From: a virus
Strand: one strand, 5' to 3'
Length of the DNA stretch: 36,411 nt
Virus record (IMG/VR): IMGVR_UViG_3300047994_000253
Location: 1 to 36,411 of that record
A program made the translations under genes and the position numbers. Under the pieces are notes generated by a model that was not told where the DNA came from, made no database searches, and saw only the letters and a program-made list of their open reading frames with translations. Shown here in pieces: positions 7,463 to 15,266 of this stretch (its first letter is position 1; each line of letters begins with the position of its first letter).

Positions 7463-8092
7463 TCAAGACAATCGTTCAGTACCGTACTTCGGACTAAATT
7501 CGTTGCTCAAATCATCGATTTGCTTCCAAATACTAGCAAATTTTGGCAACAAATTCTTTGTCTTCGACTCGCTGAGACCTTCTGAACTATGCATCTTGCA
7601 TTCAAGGTCGTACAGCTTCCTCTTGAGCGATTCCAGCTTCATAAACTGCTCATCAGTTCCGGTGGCCGGGGATACTCGGGTCGTACCTTCTGGCTCATCG
7701 TCATCTGATCCGTCTCGTCCGACGGTATCTCGATAGATCGGATTTGGGTTCTTGCCGAGGGTCTTGGCCACCTTTCCAGTCTCATCCTTGGACTTGGCCG
7801 TTTTGACCGGAGAGCCACAGTGATCCTGTTCCTTCTTCTTGGCTTCAGAAATCACATCTGGTGCCTGCCCAGCGTGAGAAGACAGGTCATAAACCTGACG
7901 CCAGTATTCGGCATCCACGTCCTTCAGATTGCTTTTCTCAGCGGGGCGGTGGTTGCCAAAGAAGTCATTTGGCCCAGCTTGCTGGGTGACTTGCGGTGGC
8001 TTTGGGGCATCTGCAAACGTACCATCTTGCTGGGATTTTTCCCATTGAGATGTCCATTTGTCGAAATCGGGACCAAGATATTTCTGGCTCAT
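7463..8092 (-). CDS. Hypothetical hydrophilic protein (209 aa)
   Basis: Low-complexity, Lys/Asp/Pro/Gln-rich middle (about residues 85-145) flanked by an N-terminal region with WTSQWEKSQQDGTF and a C-terminal coiled-coil-like helix (QFMKLESLKRKLYDLECKMH). Such proteins are common among phage virion or scaffold components, but no homology is recognised. It follows the 8101-8580 gene by eight bases and is closed by a strong terminator, making it the last gene of the dnaE-C transcription unit. Confidence 0.6.
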   Translation of the reverse strand: MSQKYLGPDFDKWTSQWEKSQQDGTFADAPKPPQVTQQAGPNDFFGNHRPAEKSNLKDVDAEYWRQVYDLSSHAGQAPDVISEAKKKEQDHCGSPVKTAKSKDETGKVAKTLGKNPNPIYRDTVGRDGSDDDEPEGTTRVSPATGTDEQFMKLESLKRKLYDLECKMHSSEGLSESKTKNLLPKFASIWKQIDDLSNEFSPKYGTERLS

Positions 8093-8100
8093 GATAATAT

Positions 8101-8580
8101 CTAGACAGATTCTTCTTTTTTCTTATCTTCGAACTTCCATTTAGATTGCAACTTTGTACCAGCCTGATCGACGAATTCATTCAGATTCAGCATCGTGATC
8201 GTACTCCAGTGAGGATCATCAGTCGGCACGTTACTCGGGTCAGTGTAATAAAAAGACTCCAAATGGTATTCGTACACTTTCTCCGCCACTTCGTCATCCG
8301 ACATACCAGACAATAAATCCTTAGTCATTTCAATGCACACCCGATAGGAATCAGCCTCTGTACAACACCCCAGCTTTCTCATCACATTCGTTGCAGGAAG
8401 AGCCTTTTCAGTGTTTTTCAGCAAATCTATCAAGTCTCTCTTGAGACGACCATCGACCAAGTCGGCGACGGCAGTAAATCTTGCGATTACCTGCCCACGT
8501 TTCGGAGCATGGCGACGAACATCGAAAAAGTGTTTGTCAAAATTAGTCTCATCAATCACCAACTCCGGGGCATTGGTCAT
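8101..8580 (-). CDS. Hypothetical protein, coupled to dnaE-C (159 aa)
   Basis: Mostly helical soluble protein. It contains LKRDLIDLLKNTEKALPATNVMRKLGC, a CIEMTKDLLSGMSDDEVAEKVYEYH helix and a Lys/Glu-rich end. No family recognised. Its ATG overlaps the dnaE-C stop as ATGA, so it is translated in fixed ratio with the polymerase fragment. That makes a replication accessory role conceivable but unproven. Confidence 0.6.
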   Translation of the reverse strand: MTNAPELVIDETNFDKHFFDVRRHAPKRGQVIARFTAVADLVDGRLKRDLIDLLKNTEKALPATNVMRKLGCCTEADSYRVCIEMTKDLLSGMSDDEVAEKVYEYHLESFYYTDPSNVPTDDPHWSTITMLNLNEFVDQAGTKLQSKWKFEDKKKEESV

Positions 8581-11183
8581 ATTTCTCCAATTGTAAACAT
8601 ATCATTGACTTCTTCGTCTGTGAGAACCCGATGTTTAGTTGCCGGGGCCGTCTCCGGCTTACGCATTACTACCAAACGATAGTCCTGGTCTTTATGTTTC
8701 GGAAGGTTGTGACGCTTGTGCCGAGGCGGCGACTCAAACGTATAATTCCGAAATGGTGGTTCTGGACGTATCAGCCTTATTTTAACTAAGTTACCAGCCA
8801 CCAGTTCTGGACGAAACCTTTCCAAATCTTCTGACCATACATTCACAAAACCAGCTTCACTGTTGGCATCTTCGACCCGCAACGACGCAAACGGATCACC
8901 CTTCTTCGTCGTTTTCAAATCAACCGACACAATCATCACCTCACACATTGCTGTCGTCGCATTCCTCGACTCTACATCCATTCGGAACGACTCGAAAGTA
9001 TGATCGCCCTTGTAATCCGGGCTCTTTTCCAATGGATGCGTCCAAACGAACCCGTAGAACTGCTTCTCGGCTTCCTCTTTGTTACACAGAATTTTTTCCA
9101 GGTCCGGCTCTACATCGTAAGACGTAGGCCAGAATTCCTCAAATGGGATCGGACCTTCGGCTACGTCCTTTTCTTTCCTGGCAAATGTATCGATACAACG
9201 CTTCCACTTCTTCTGCAATTTCACCAAAGACTTGTAACGCTCTTCTATAATCTCATCCTCCCCCAAAACTTGCTCATACCAATCGTTCAAGTTGACCGCA
9301 AGGAAATCCTTCTTCATAATCTCGAAGTCGTGTTCATTGACCAATCCCTTCAGTTCTTCCATCAGTTTCACCTGACTGTTTTTGTACCGTTGCCGACGTT
9401 CGTGGATTTTCTTGGTTGCATCCTTGTAGTGTTCAGAATAGAGATACAAGCGAACATGATCACCCTTGAAACAATCCAAGGATATCAACGCTTTGACGAC
9501 AGAAGCGTCTGTCCCAAACCTCTCCAAGAAATCCGTGATCCCCACATACGGCTGCCCTGCCACCACTCGTTTTGCCACTTCGGGACCAACACCCTTCAGA
9601 TTCCCAAACCCGAAGTACAATTTATTGTCAACAATGTCGAACGACTCCTTCGAATCATTCAAACTCAGTCGATTAACCTCGATGTTGCTTCTCGACGCCT
9701 CTACCTTGTACTCTTTCACCTTATCCGCATCATCAACGCAACTCAAAGTAGCGGCGAAAAATTCCAGAGGGTAATGGGCCTTCAGGTACAAAAGGCGGCT
9801 GGAGATCATCGTGTATGCAACCGCATGTGAGCGGTTAAAAGAGTAACCGCTAAATGCCTGAACGGTATCCCAAAGCTCTAGGATTTTAGCTTCTTCCCAG
9901 CCGAGGTTCTTCACCCCGTTGGTTACAAATCTTTCCTTGTATGACTTGAACTTCTCCTCATCCTTCTTCGAGATAGCTTTCCGGAGAGCTTCGCAGTCTT
10001 TCAGGGGAATGTTGCCAACGAAGTGGAGAACCTGCATACATTGTTCCTGGAAAATCATGAGACCATAGGTGTATCTCAAAGACTTTTCCAGCAATGGATG
10101 GATTTCGTACTGTTCCTGACCTCGTTTGCGAGCCGCATACCGTTCGGGTGCTTTTGCTGCCATCGGACCTGGACGATAAAGTGACGAATAAGCCACCAAG
10201 TCGTTGAAATTGTCAACGCCGCCGCTCTTGACCATCGCTCGGATACCTTCCGAGTCAAACTGGAAAATACACTTCAAATCAGCTTTCTTCGCTAGTGCAA
10301 TTGCCTTCTCGTCATTCAAATAACTTGTGTCAGACCAGTCTTTATTTCCTGGCTTTGCACATATGTTTTTGAGGCCGTGCCGTTCCTTGATGAACTTACA
10401 AGCCTTGGCAATCTGCATCAGGTTGGTGATCACCAGCAAATCGAACTTGATCAGGCCAACTGGCCCCAAATCCTGGCCGTGCAGACCTTCCACCCACGCA
10501 GAAAGCTGAGTTCCGTTCTTGTCCTTCACCAATGGCACGAAATCAGCAATTGGAACGCTGGAAATGATCAAACCACCAGCGTGCTTGCCCATCCCCCGGT
10601 TTCGATGGAGGAGTTTCTTGGCAGCCCTGGCCACATCTGGATTATCTTCGCAGTACTTCTTCAGGTCTGGATACTCTTCCAGAGCTTTATCCCAGGTCAA
10701 AGCCTTGCCATCATCATCCTTCAATCCTAACTTGGTAGTAAGATCAAGAATTTCCGACCTGGATTTCCCGTGAACACGAGCCATGTCGATAAGAGCGGAC
10801 TTGATTCCGAAAGAATTGTAGCTACCAATCGAACACACTTTATCGACACCATACTCCTTCGGTGCCCACACATTCTTCAGGTAGTCACGAACGAGTGGGT
10901 TGTAATCTGTGTCGATATCAGGGAATTCGCCATAAATATATTCAGGCTTCCCAGAATGATCGTAGTCAAAGACAATCCCTAAAAGATACGGGACAAGTAG
11001 GTTGTTTTCGTTCTTTTGGTGACGAATCTTCTTGTCGGCCATATCCAGGAAATACTGGAATTCATTCTGAGCATCGATTTCACGAATTTCATCGTTCAGC
11101 CGATCCTGATAATCGGCTGGATCAAGCCCAAGCCCCTTAAACCCCTGGTTGCAAAGCGAAATGAGTTTTTCTCGATCTGTCAT
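8577..11183 (-). CDS. dnaE: DNA polymerase III alpha subunit, C-terminal catalytic part (split DnaE)
   Basis: Replicative C-family polymerase lacking the PHP domain. The catalytic aspartates are present: FPDIDTDY with D89 and D91 (E. coli D401/D403) and GLIKFDLL with D248 (E. coli D555). Also conserved are HAGGLIIS, SLYRPGPM, YGLMIFQEQ, FSGYSFNRSHAVAYT and a helix-hairpin-helix region (GFGNLKGVGPEVAKRVV), followed by an OB fold (MIVSVDLKTTKKGDPFASLRVED). The tau-binding C-terminus of E. coli DnaE is missing; the last residues hold VNDMF, vaguely like the clamp motif QADMF. Residues 1-60 repeat a segment also present near the end of the N-terminal fragment (17039-18442), but without the GRGS motif. 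No intein sequence is seen at the junction. Start is an ATG with AGAGG inside a hairpin. Confidence 0.92.
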   Translation of the reverse strand: MTDREKLISLCNQGFKGLGLDPADYQDRLNDEIREIDAQNEFQYFLDMADKKIRHQKNENNLLVPYLLGIVFDYDHSGKPEYIYGEFPDIDTDYNPLVRDYLKNVWAPKEYGVDKVCSIGSYNSFGIKSALIDMARVHGKSRSEILDLTTKLGLKDDDGKALTWDKALEEYPDLKKYCEDNPDVARAAKKLLHRNRGMGKHAGGLIISSVPIADFVPLVKDKNGTQLSAWVEGLHGQDLGPVGLIKFDLLVITNLMQIAKACKFIKERHGLKNICAKPGNKDWSDTSYLNDEKAIALAKKADLKCIFQFDSEGIRAMVKSGGVDNFNDLVAYSSLYRPGPMAAKAPERYAARKRGQEQYEIHPLLEKSLRYTYGLMIFQEQCMQVLHFVGNIPLKDCEALRKAISKKDEEKFKSYKERFVTNGVKNLGWEEAKILELWDTVQAFSGYSFNRSHAVAYTMISSRLLYLKAHYPLEFFAATLSCVDDADKVKEYKVEASRSNIEVNRLSLNDSKESFDIVDNKLYFGFGNLKGVGPEVAKRVVAGQPYVGITDFLERFGTDASVVKALISLDCFKGDHVRLYLYSEHYKDATKKIHERRQRYKNSQVKLMEELKGLVNEHDFEIMKKDFLAVNLNDWYEQVLGEDEIIEERYKSLVKLQKKWKRCIDTFARKEKDVAEGPIPFEEFWPTSYDVEPDLEKILCNKEEAEKQFYGFVWTHPLEKSPDYKGDHTFESFRMDVESRNATTAMCEVMIVSVDLKTTKKGDPFASLRVEDANSEAGFVNVWSEDLERFRPELVAGNLVKIRLIRPEPPFRNYTFESPPRHKRHNLPKHKDQDYRLVVMRKPETAPATKHRVLTDEEVNDMFTIGEI

Positions 11184-11187
11184 AATA

Positions 11188-11229
11188 CCTCTCTTTATTT
11201 ACCGGACTATACATCAGCCGGTAGAGAGG
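11188..11229 (-). promoter_or_regulatory. Hairpin covering the dnaE-C ribosome-binding site
   Basis: On the minus strand CCTCTCT (11229-11223) pairs perfectly with AGAGAGG (11194-11188), the Shine-Dalgarno region of dnaE-C, and ACCGG (11222-11218) pairs with CCGGT (11205-11201). This gives two stacked stems of seven and five pairs with an asymmetric six-base bulge and a 12-base loop. Folding would block ribosome access. Confidence 0.6.
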
Positions 11230-11240
11230 ATCAACCATTA

Positions 11241-11651
11241 TTAGTCTTCGAACAATACATATTCGGTCTTGCATTCTTCGCAAAACCTCAAAGTACTATC
11301 CGTACCTCTCCTCGACTTGCACTTCATAACGAACGCCATGACCACTTTGCAGTTCTCAGCAATTTTCCGGTTCCTGATGTGATAATTCGAAGCGGAATAC
11401 GACTTGCCGTAGTCTTCTGGAGAACCAACCATGTACGGTTGGTATTGGAAATGTGCTGGTGCGTATTCCAAATACTTCACGCCAAGTTCATTTGCGATAA
11501 CCTTGGCGTGATAATCAGCCCCGGTCGGACAGCCGCCACTAACCACCGTGAAGCCATCCTTGCCGTATTGCTCAATGAACTTGAGTATGACGGCACGAAT
11601 GCGACCTGGGTTGTTGTACTCACGGCTGCCCACGAATCCGACGTTGATCAT
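11241..11651 (-). CDS. SLOG / DUF2493 (YspA-like) nucleotide-binding protein (136 aa)
   Basis: Rossmann-like protein of the SLOG superfamily: VGFVGSREY at the N-terminus (the GSR glycine-rich loop), a helix (IRAVILKFIEQYG), then FTVVSGGCPTGADYHAKVIANELG, the typical SGG-x-x-GAD motif. The C-terminus has a Cys pair (CEECKTEYV). Members bind nucleotides or nucleotide-derived ligands and are frequent in large phages, with uncertain roles. The start overlaps the stop of the small membrane protein as ATGA. It ends about 60 bases upstream of dnaE-C. Confidence 0.75.
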   Translation of the reverse strand: MINVGFVGSREYNNPGRIRAVILKFIEQYGKDGFTVVSGGCPTGADYHAKVIANELGVKYLEYAPAHFQYQPYMVGSPEDYGKSYSASNYHIRNRKIAENCKVVMAFVMKCKSRRGTDSTLRFCEECKTEYVLFED

Positions 11652-11758
11652 GACCTTTTGCCTCTGAGGATGTAACCGACCAGGATGCCGGCCAGAAAGA
11701 CCCAGAGAACATCATACAGACTAAACGAGGCATAGACATAGGCGGAAAACAGCGTCAT
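11648..11758 (-). CDS. Small single-pass membrane protein (36 aa)
   Basis: Short ORF reading MTLFSAYVYASFSLYD, then VLWVFLAGILVGYIL and RGKRS before the stop. It has one clear transmembrane helix followed by a positively charged end, predicting N-out/C-in. It overlaps the upstream gene by ATGA and the downstream SLOG gene by ATGA, and it has a GAAAGAGG ribosome-binding site. Such exact fits on both sides strongly support a real gene. The function is unknown. Confidence 0.7.
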   Translation of the reverse strand: MTLFSAYVYASFSLYDVLWVFLAGILVGYILRGKRS

Positions 11759-12201
11759 TTTGGCCTCTTTCCCCACCACGACTTGCGATCAGCAACGTAT
11801 TGGAATCGTGGGCAGTTGCAATCTCGGAAGAACTTGACCGGGTCTTTCACCCAAATGCTTTCATCCTTGTCCAATTCGTGGTCGTACCACATCGACGTGG
11901 CTTCGTCGATGTACCTGTCATAAGTCCAGGTGTACTCGTACCACTCTTCTTCGCCAGCGTAGTAGCTGTCTGTCAGACATTTAATTTCAGATGGTCGGGC
12001 TCCCTCAACAAAGTCGAGGACACGATCACGAAGAATCAAGCAATTGATCTGTTTCCAGCCCCAGTCTCTGGAAACAAAAACGATGTGTTGTAGGAGAGCG
12101 GCTGGATCAAAGGCCAAATCAGCCATTTCGTGCCACCAGCCCTTACCCAGGTCAAAGGCAGTCTTGTTATCCTTGCGGAATAATGCGTATTCAACACCCA
12201 T
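11755..12201 (-). CDS. Hypothetical protein rich in Trp/Tyr (148 aa)
   Basis: No family recognised. The sequence is unusually aromatic and acidic (GWWHEMADL, YYAGEEEWYEYTWTYDRYIDEATSMWYDHELD) and ends with a basic patch (RKSWWGKRPK). Start has an AAGGAAAT site just after the terminator at 12217-12240. It is translationally coupled to the 36-residue membrane protein by a four-base overlap. Confidence 0.6.
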   Translation of the reverse strand: MGVEYALFRKDNKTAFDLGKGWWHEMADLAFDPAALLQHIVFVSRDWGWKQINCLILRDRVLDFVEGARPSEIKCLTDSYYAGEEEWYEYTWTYDRYIDEATSMWYDHELDKDESIWVKDPVKFFRDCNCPRFQYVADRKSWWGKRPK

Positions 12202-12210
12202 GTGATTTCC

Positions 12211-12240
12211 TTAAAAACGGGTGCCAAATTTGGCACCCGT
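12211..12240 (-). terminator. Intrinsic terminator after the AAA+ ATPase gene
   Basis: Perfect 24-base palindrome (ACGGGTGCCAAA / TTTGGCACCCGT, 12217-12240), followed on the minus strand by TTTTT. It lies ten bases past the end of the ATPase gene and before the next gene's ribosome-binding site. Confidence 0.85.
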
Positions 12241-12250
12241 GAATTGCAAA

Positions 12251-13315
12251 TCAGTCTCGTTTGCTGAAACCGCCACCTCCGCTGGTCTGCTTCCGGGACT
12301 TCGCAGCATTGTGGAACCCCATCATCTTCTCGATGTCGTCCTCCGAGGACGGGATTTCCTTCATCGTGTTCAGGGTTTCGATAGCATCTTCGTAGTTATC
12401 ACCAAGGATAACGGTGGCCACGAAAAGCTCCTGAAGGTGAGCAATGCTGAACCCTTCAGTGTCTTCCACCCATTTATCCAGAACAATCCCGAGCTTGGCG
12501 ATTTGTTCTGTTCCGCCGATGATGTGTTCGAAATACATCTTTCGGCTTTCTGCGTTTGGGTGACCGATCTTGAACCGCTTGTCGAAGCGAGACGGCCGGT
12601 TGACGATGCGAGGCCCGAGTCGCTCCGGGTAGTTGGTGGTGGCAACGAAAACGGCTTTATTCACCTGATCAACGCCGTCCAAAATGTTCAGAACTTCGGA
12701 CTCGTTGTACACATCCAGGATGCTGTCGATATCCTCCATGAGGATAACAACAGGTGTGTCCGGCTGAATTTCCCGAAGAATACGGACGCCTTCAGTGAAC
12801 AGGCTTGGGGCCGTGAACTTGAGAACGATACCGCCTCGATTCACCACGTCTTCCATGATGATCTTCAGCGAACAACTCTTGCCTGATCCTGGTGGTCCCC
12901 AGAGAAGAATACCTCTCTTGTGAGTGAGCCCGTACTGCTTGAAAATATCTTCTCGGTCCCAGAACTTGGCGATCTCTTCAATGACCTTGTTGGAGTTGGT
13001 CTGAGGGAAACGGATCAGTCCCTTGATGTTGACTGGAAGTTTCTCGAAGAAAATACCGATGTTAGGGCTGGATTGGATTTCGTAAACGCCTGGGGTCAGG
13101 ATGTCCACGGTGTGACTTGCTGGCAAAAATCGCTTATCGTCGCTGGTGGTCCATTGAACCAAACCCTTGAGGGTATTTTTTTTTTCGTCGTCACTATCGT
13201 CGTCACCACAAGAGGCAGGCGAGGAATTACGACGAGCCTTTTTGGTTGGGGCATGGAAACTGTTTCCGGATGCCATCATTTCGTTGAGTTCACGGTTTTC
13301 GCTGTTCTGTGCCAC
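12251..13315 (-). CDS. AAA+ ATPase (354 aa)
   Basis: Classical AAA module: Walker A GPPGSGKS at residues 140-147, Walker B VVILMEDID at 189-197, sensor-1 Asn in FVATTNYPERL (N228), and arginine-finger candidates in RPSRFDKRF (about 240-246). The fold resembles Bcs1/FtsH-type AAA proteins. The roughly 100-residue N-terminal region starts with a low-complexity acidic stretch and then a small domain. A run of ten A (complement of 13176-13185) occurs in codons about 45-48. Start is a GTG at 13315 with CTGGAG ahead of it, preceded by a promoter-like TTGACT and a hairpin leader. The substrate is unknown; remodelling of a phage protein complex is likely. Confidence 0.85.
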   Translation of the reverse strand: MAQNSENRELNEMMASGNSFHAPTKKARRNSSPASCGDDDSDDEKKNTLKGLVQWTTSDDKRFLPASHTVDILTPGVYEIQSSPNIGIFFEKLPVNIKGLIRFPQTNSNKVIEEIAKFWDREDIFKQYGLTHKRGILLWGPPGSGKSCSLKIIMEDVVNRGGIVLKFTAPSLFTEGVRILREIQPDTPVVILMEDIDSILDVYNESEVLNILDGVDQVNKAVFVATTNYPERLGPRIVNRPSRFDKRFKIGHPNAESRKMYFEHIIGGTEQIAKLGIVLDKWVEDTEGFSIAHLQELFVATVILGDNYEDAIETLNTMKEIPSSEDDIEKMMGFHNAAKSRKQTSGGGGFSKRD

Positions 13316-13341
13316 GACAGTATTCTCCAGTAATTGGTTTT

Positions 13342-13360
13342 GGACTAGCCGACCTAGTCC
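13342..13360. other. Seven-base-pair hairpin in the ATPase leader
   Basis: GGACTAG / CTAGTCC with a five-base loop lies in the untranslated leader between the terminator at 13418-13447 and the GTG start of the ATPase gene. A TTGACT hexamer (complement of about 13400-13405) is upstream, but no good -10 box could be paired with it. A structural leader or protein-binding site is possible. Confidence 0.35.
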
Positions 13361-13417
13361 CCGAGGTGGCCAGACAATAATTCGATATATCGGATGTGTC
13401 CAGTCAAAATGAAAATA

Positions 13418-13447
13418 AAAAGCCGTGGCTTTGACACCACGGCTTTT
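13418..13447 (-). terminator. Strong bidirectional-looking terminator
   Basis: Eleven-base-pair perfect stem AAAAGCCGTGG / CCACGGCTTTT with an eight-base loop. On the minus strand it ends in TTTTTATTTT. It would end transcription coming from the structured region at 13457-13682 and separate it from the ATPase gene. Confidence 0.85.
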
Positions 13448-13456
13448 GAGATTGTG

Positions 13457-13682
13457 AAGGCGGCAGGTTTTAGATGACCCGAACGGAGCCGGATTCCCTC
13501 TGCCGCCTTGCCCTGCTACTTAGTAGACGAGGGGTTACACGAGAACATCGTGGGCAGGATTCCAACTTACCGCTGAGGTTCAATCCCCCTTTCGAGAGAG
13601 TGATTCGTGGGGTTAGCGGTGGCGATTTTTTGTCAACCACGGGGTCACCCCTTAGATTCAGACCCGTGCTGGATCACCCAGC
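13457..13682 (-). ncRNA. Candidate structured RNA: tandem ~50-nt stem-loops before a terminator
   Basis: This non-coding stretch is dense in helices. Stems: GCTGG/CCAGC (13668-13672 with 13678-13682), CACGGG/CCCGTG (13638-13643 with 13663-13668), ACCGCT/AGCGGT (13569-13574 with 13615-13620, plus inner CCCC/GGGG), a branched element closed by TGCC/GGCA (13509-13512 with 13553-13556) holding CACGA/TCGTG and CTAC/GTAG hairpins, and a ten-pair stem AAGGCGGCAG/CTGCCGCCTT (13457-13466 with 13500-13509). Three units are each about 50 bases. The strong terminator at 13418-13447 follows on the minus strand. I tried to fit tRNAs and could not. Strand is inferred from the terminator and flanking genes. 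It could be a new small RNA or an elaborate 3' UTR. Confidence 0.45.
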
Positions 13683-14342
13683 ATCCACAGCCTTGTCGGT
13701 GTCGCTCTTGCTTGGCGTACCGGGTCTTATTTCATCCTTGTATTTCACTTTCGTCGGATGAAACGGCTCAAAACTTGAAGCATGTACTGGATTGAATTCG
13801 CCAGCGTATTTAGCCTTGTCGCTGTCGAAGTATTTCCTTGTCCTTGCAAGTCCACCACCTTCATGATCGGAGAACAAAAGCGGTGTGTAATAGTGGACTT
13901 CGTGCCCTTGCTCCTTGAGCAACCAGTTCAAACGCTTGAAAAGCTGCAAATACGATATCCAAAGGCAATTGCTTTCGTATCCGCCGGACATATAAATGTC
14001 CGTGTTTGGGTTGTCCATGAGAAAGTCCGGAAGGTCTGTGCTGTAAGACGTTCCGTAACCATCTCTAGAATCAAATAGTGTCTTGGTGCTGTGTTTTTTG
14101 ACTGCATTTACCAAAATATTGTGGGCGTCTTTGGTTTCCTGGTTCCAACTGTAACCCCAAGGTCTGCCATCTTCCATGAAGAGGTGGGTGATGACGAAAT
14201 CGAATTTTGGGAGATGTTGTTCGACGAGCTTGGCGTACTGCAAGGCTGCATCTGCACTGACCTCGGTAATACAATCCGGGTGGACCAAAATGAGTAGCTT
14301 CTTCTTTTCAAGCATCTCAAACAGTTTGTAAAACGAGATCAT
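13674..14342 (-). CDS. Hypothetical protein, possibly isochorismatase-like (222 aa)
   Basis: Start is either ATG 14351 or the internal ATG 14342 (MISFYKLFEMLEKKK); neither has a good ribosome-binding site. I prefer the latter because its first residues resemble the F-x-E-W-L-type beginning of other small genes here. The body has LLILVHPDC, FVITHLFMED, an Asp-rich FDSRDGYGT stretch, and IYMSGGYESNCLWISYLQLFKRLNWLLKEQG. That last stretch recalls the cysteine-hydrolase segment of isochorismatase-like proteins (GG-x-x-x-x-C followed by a helix). The match is weak. The C-terminal 50 residues are charged and Pro/Ser-rich. Confidence 0.5.
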   Translation of the reverse strand: MISFYKLFEMLEKKKLLILVHPDCITEVSADAALQYAKLVEQHLPKFDFVITHLFMEDGRPWGYSWNQETKDAHNILVNAVKKHSTKTLFDSRDGYGTSYSTDLPDFLMDNPNTDIYMSGGYESNCLWISYLQLFKRLNWLLKEQGHEVHYYTPLLFSDHEGGGLARTRKYFDSDKAKYAGEFNPVHASSFEPFHPTKVKYKDEIRPGTPSKSDTDKAVDAG

Positions 14343-14410
14343 TTGGCCCATTCGGTCTGACTAATGATGCAGGTATTTACCTCACAACTTGTATTCTTGG
14401 CCTGAAAACA

Positions 14411-14440
14411 AAAACACCTCACTTACCAGTGAGGTGTTTT
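14411..14440 (-). terminator. Intrinsic terminator, near-copy of the hairpin at 15264
   Basis: Thirteen-base-pair perfect stem AAAACACCTCACT / AGTGAGGTGTTTT with a four-base loop; the minus strand continues TTTTTGTTTT. The arm sequence is repeated in the hairpin at 15264-15308, on the other side of the HNH gene. Confidence 0.8.
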
Positions 14441-14544
14441 GAACATGCAGCGATGTCCAACAAGGACACCCATTCACCAGACAGCACATCTTTGCACCAT
14501 ACAAAGAAATCTGGGAAATTCGCTGTCAGTTCAGCCTGCTGCAT
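14419..14544 (-). CDS. Possible 41-aa ORF downstream of the HNH gene
   Basis: An ORF begins MQQAELTANFPDFFVWCKDV, continues through LSGEWVSLLDIAACSKHLTGK and stops inside the terminator stem. No clear ribosome-binding site. Just upstream, in another frame and without a start codon, an ORF fragment reads KADITGNSGKATWGSWITNA. The 14441-14597 interval may therefore hold remnants of a gene disrupted by the HNH insertion. I cannot distinguish a real small gene from a remnant. Confidence 0.25.
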   Translation of the reverse strand: MQQAELTANFPDFFVWCKDVLSGEWVSLLDIAACSKHLTGK

Positions 14545-14597
14545 TAGTTATCCACGAGCCCCAAGTCGCTTTGCCGCTGTTGCCTGTAATATCAGCT

Positions 14598-15266
14598 TTA
14601 GGCGTCTGCCGTCACCGTTTCTTGGGGATTGCCGGCTTGTACTTCTCGTGGAGTTTCATTTTTAACACCACTATTCATATCCAAAATCCCGACGGTGTCA
14701 AGTGGTTTTGTGTTGTGATTGACTACCGCCCGGCAAAAATCAACTAGACTATCGTCCGAGAATGTGTTCTTGGCGTATTGAGCCATCAAAGAAACAAACT
14801 GAACATTTCCCTCAACGTACCCATTCGAGTTGTCGATCCGGTCCAACGAAGCCATGTCAGGTGTTACAGGTCGTTTGTTGCTCGTGTTTTTGGGCGTCTT
14901 CAATTCCCAACCTGTGTACGGGCAACGTCCATTCTGAAGTTCCCAAAGTTCTTTCAAATATTCCAAACTGATCTCCACATGTTTCCGGTTCGGATCGCCC
15001 TTCTTGATCCTGTGGTCACGGTCAGTTTTCTTAGCTCGACCCAAAAACACCCGGTACATAGACAAACCATCCTGTCGGTTGTCCGCTTTTATATTTTCCG
15101 GATGGGATCGTTTTTCAACAGGGATGTTGGCGAAAAGAGCCTTGCCAGCACACTTGCGTGAACAATAGACCGAACGCCCAGCTTTCCGGTTGCGTTCGAC
15201 CTCTGTGGTTCGGCGTTGAAATACCTGTTGGCAAACTGCACATGTCAGATCGGTCGTTGAAATCAC
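14598..15266 (-). CDS. HNH homing endonuclease (222 aa)
   Basis: The N-terminus carries a four-Cys zinc site (CAVCQQ, then YCSRKCAGK). The HNH core is WELQNGRCPYTGWEL, followed by ASLDRIDNSNGYVEGNVQFVSLMAQYAKN, typical of phage free-standing HNH enzymes that cut DNA to spread their own gene. The C-terminal 40 residues are low-complexity. I chose the GTG at 15266 (a GTG at 15272 is in frame) because GTGAGG lies five bases before it. Both starts and the ribosome-binding site lie inside the 15-bp stem at 15264-15308. It is inserted between the tmRNA and the 13674-14342 gene. Confidence 0.8.
   Translation of the reverse strand: MISTTDLTCAVCQQVFQRRTTEVERNRKAGRSVYCSRKCAGKALFANIPVEKRSHPENIKADNRQDGLSMYRVFLGRAKKTDRDHRIKKGDPNRKHVEISLEYLKELWELQNGRCPYTGWELKTPKNTSNKRPVTPDMASLDRIDNSNGYVEGNVQFVSLMAQYAKNTFSDDSLVDFCRAVVNHNTKPLDTVGILDMNSGVKNETPREVQAGNPQETVTADA

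Noticed and set aside
9000-9830. Long plus-strand ORF of 276 codons
   Set aside because: Antisense to dnaE-C, whose motifs are unmistakable, and its translation has no recognisable domain.
13455-13620. Possible cluster of tRNA genes
   Set aside because: T-loop-like strings (GGTTCAATCC, GGATTCC) and seven-base-pair acceptor-like stems occur, but each unit is only about 50 bases and no cloverleaf with D, anticodon and T arms could be drawn on either strand. Kept as an unassigned structured RNA.
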